Part shown: positions 62,419 to 64,000 of the stretch, one piece after another
How the letters are laid out: each line of letters opens with the position of its first letter
Numbering within the stretch: the stretch's first letter is position 1
Assembly: GCF_020966775.1 (NCBI RefSeq)
Contig: NZ_JAJKFV010000002.1
Coordinates: 434,001-498,000, forward strand
Source of the DNA: Rhodopirellula halodulae
GTDB taxonomy: Bacteria; Planctomycetota; Planctomycetia; Pirellulales; Pirellulaceae
Length of the DNA stretch: 64,000 nt
Reading direction: 5' to 3'
The notes under the pieces: model-generated
What the model was told of the DNA's origin: nothing
Database searches by the model: none
The model's input: the letters and a program-made list of their open reading frames with translations, nothing else
Position numbers and translations under genes: made by a program

Positions 62419-63156
62419 TCAACCCTGGTTCCGTTTGCGATACTCCGTCGGCGACATGTTCATGATGCGTTGGAAGCTTCGGCTGAAGTGGGCGTGGTCG
62501 TAGAAGCCGCATCGCTGAGCGATGGAAGTCACTCGGTCGTCTGTTTCCCGCAACTTACGAGCCGCGTTTTCGACCCGCACGCGAATCAAGTATTGGCGTG
62601 GTGAGCTACCAAACGCTAATCGGAACCGGCGTTCAAAGTGGCTGGCCGAGAGGCTGGCCATCTCCGCCAAGTGCCCGGTGGGAATGTCCTCGCGATAGTG
62701 CTCGTGAATGTACTGCATCACTTGCTCCATCGAGTCGGCACTGCCGGATTGCATCCGTTCGACTTGGCGGGAAAAGCCAGCGACACCGATCACCCGACCG
62801 CGACGATCTTTCAGTGGGATCTTGCTGGTGGTCACCAAGCGTGGCGAACCCGCCTCTTCCGGTGCACTTTCAATTCGGTTGATGATCGCTTCTTTGGACC
62901 GCATGACCTGCAGATCATCCTCGCGGTATTCGTCCGCCCGCGTCTTGGGAAAGAAGTCGTGGTCCGTCTTTCCGATGGCCTCGTCCTCTGAGTGGATGCC
63001 GCAATATTCACATCCACGACGATTCAGTGCCATGAATCGACCTTGGCGGTCTTTCACAAAAAACGACACGTCCGGCAGCCAATCAAACAACTTTAGCACC
63101 TGTTGACCGGGTGCGAGTCGGTCAAAGAAAGCCTCTTTGTCGAGTGTCTTTTTCAT
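62419..63156 (-). CDS. PAS-AraC transcriptional regulator
   Basis: A 245-aa regulator. Residues about 20-135 are a PAS domain (LPDVSFFVKDRQGRFMALNRRGCEYCG, KTDHDFFPKTRADEYREDD, VTTSKIPLKDRRGRVIGVAGFS). The C-terminus is a double AraC HTH (LAEMASLSASHFERRFRLAF, VTSIAQRCGFYDHAHFSRSFQRIMNMSPTEYR). It would bind a small ligand or redox signal and activate transcription. It is divergent from the cytochrome/DUF1549 gene with a 182-base intergenic, so that gene may be a target; this is inferred. Confidence 0.88.
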   Translation of the reverse strand: MKKTLDKEAFFDRLAPGQQVLKLFDWLPDVSFFVKDRQGRFMALNRRGCEYCGIHSEDEAIGKTDHDFFPKTRADEYREDDLQVMRSKEAIINRIESAPEEAGSPRLVTTSKIPLKDRRGRVIGVAGFSRQVERMQSGSADSMEQVMQYIHEHYREDIPTGHLAEMASLSASHFERRFRLAFGSSPRQYLIRVRVENAARKLRETDDRVTSIAQRCGFYDHAHFSRSFQRIMNMSPTEYRKRNQG

Positions 63157-63338
63157 GCTGTTTTTTTACACAAGAATAATCATTGCATGCAAGACAATCG
63201 AGGTGGACGTGAGAAGAATGTCCGATGAATTGACAGCCTTTGGACGACCACAAGCGAGTTCAAGTCTATACAGACACGAGCCGTCCCTCGGATTCTGTCC
63301 CCACGTCGGCAATCCCTCCCCACCTCTGCCAATCAACC

Positions 63339-64000
63339 ATGTTCGTTTCGAATCGAAAAACCATTCCTCTGTTGCTGGCTTGTTGGGCGGTTGCGGCCGT
63401 TCAAGGTCGAGCGGCGGACGAAATTGATTTCAACCGTGATATTCGCCCCATTCTTTCGGACCGTTGTTACTTCTGCCATGGACCGGACGAAGCCAACCGC
63501 GAAGCGGGGCTACGACTGGATGACCGCGAAGAAGCGGCTTATGTGCTGGAAACCGAAGAACTGCTCGACCGAATCGACAGCGATGATCCGTACATGCAGA
63601 TGCCACCTCCGGATTCGAATTTAGATTTGTCGGCGGAGCAAAAGGCTCTGCTGCGGCGCTGGATCAACGAAGGGGCTCCCTACGCGACCCATTGGTCGTT
63701 CGAAAAACTTCCTACTGAAGTCGAGGTTCCCGAAGTCAACCATGAAACGTGGTCACGTCAAACGTTGGACCGTTTCGTGCTCGCCAAAATCGAAGACGCC
63801 GGTGCCAAGCCCAATGCCGAGGCGGATCCCCTGCGTTGGTACCGCCGCGTTACGTTGGACCTGACCGGTTTGCCGCCAACAATCGAAGCCATCGAGAAGT
63901 TCGAGGCTGCAGTCAGGATCGACCAAGAGAATGCCTACGAAGAAGCCGTCGATGAGCTGTTGCAATCGCCTTCGTTTGGCGAGCACATGTCCATCGCATG
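63339..64000 (+). CDS. Planctomycete cytochrome C / DUF1549 secreted protein (3' part outside window)
   Basis: The gene starts at ATG 63339 (MFVSNRKTIPLLLACW) and is still open at the window end. A signal peptide (LLLACWAVAAVQGRAA) precedes a PSCyt1 domain, DFNRDIRPILSDRCYFCHGPDE, with a heme-binding CxxCH, and MPPPDSNLDLSAEQKALLRRWI. The DUF1549 region begins with DRFVLAKIEDAG and YRRVTLDLTGLPPT. Such PSD1/PSCyt proteins are an expanded planctomycete family, exported and possibly coupled to polysaccharide or sulfatase loci. Only the first 220 codons are visible; full length is usually several hundred more. Confidence 0.85.
   Translation, partial: MFVSNRKTIPLLLACWAVAAVQGRAADEIDFNRDIRPILSDRCYFCHGPDEANREAGLRLDDREEAAYVLETEELLDRIDSDDPYMQMPPPDSNLDLSAEQKALLRRWINEGAPYATHWSFEKLPTEVEVPEVNHETWSRQTLDRFVLAKIEDAGAKPNAEADPLRWYRRVTLDLTGLPPTIEAIEKFEAAVRIDQENAYEEAVDELLQSPSFGEHMSIA

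Overview
The window reads as a chromosome segment of a planctomycete close to Rhodopirellula (Pirellulales). The clues are a secreted protein with a planctomycete cytochrome C domain (CxxCH) followed by DUF1549 (63339 to the end), a planctomycete-type ECF sigma factor directly upstream of a Ser/Thr kinase, a DUF1080 protein, tetrahydromethanopterin C1 genes (fhcA-fhcD-fhcC) in a bacterium, and long palindrome-rich intergenic spacers. No database was searched, so the genus is an inference.

Region 1, 1-15.3 kb (almost all minus strand), looks like an integrated element. From upstream to downstream it has two related small ORFs, a DUF2924 protein, a large serine recombinase, a ParB-like HTH protein, an XRE-type HTH protein, two large uncharacterised proteins, a 108-aa protein, a sigma factor, and a phage-like replication block: Sak4-like ATPase, DUF669 protein, RusA resolvase, SF2 helicase, Prim-Pol/DUF3987 protein. 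Just beyond the primase stop is an inverted array of AAGTGTCAC motifs (1665-1784) that could be an origin. A small membrane protein, a NADAR-family protein and a truncated zeta-toxin-like kinase follow.

Region 2, 15.4-29.1 kb, is accessory. It holds an overlapping pair of RlaP-type nucleotidyltransferases, a divergent EF-Tu, an ATP-grasp gene overlapping a macrodomain gene, a low-molecular-weight phosphatase, a GIY-YIG protein and a degenerate Nudix protein. Then come two secreted proteins (PQQ propeller, beta-helix), an unknown protein, a DUF1778/GNAT toxin-antitoxin pair and a second serine recombinase. A cluster of GTTCGCGCG palindromes lies between that recombinase and tRNA-Asn (29120-29192), which may mark the edge of the island.

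Region 3, 29.4-41.4 kb, is core genes separated by five repeat-rich spacers: an unknown protein, a Cys-rich lipoprotein, a HIT protein, RadC with an extra N-terminal domain, a phosphoglucosamine mutase-type enzyme and fhcADC. The spacers share a composite cassette of short palindromes. One part of it has inverted ends (TAGCCGATGTGCGTTAGC against TAGCCGATCGGCGTTAGC) and resembles a REPIN or MITE.

Region 4, 41.4-64 kb, is ordinary core chromosome: ComEC, HemX-like plus HemA, a DUF1080 protein, ECF sigma plus kinase, a GT39-like membrane glycosyltransferase, MetH, an amidohydrolase, a DUF4254 protein, IlvC and IlvN, a ScpA / metallo-beta-lactamase / HemW operon, a PAS-AraC regulator and the start of the cytochrome/DUF1549 protein.
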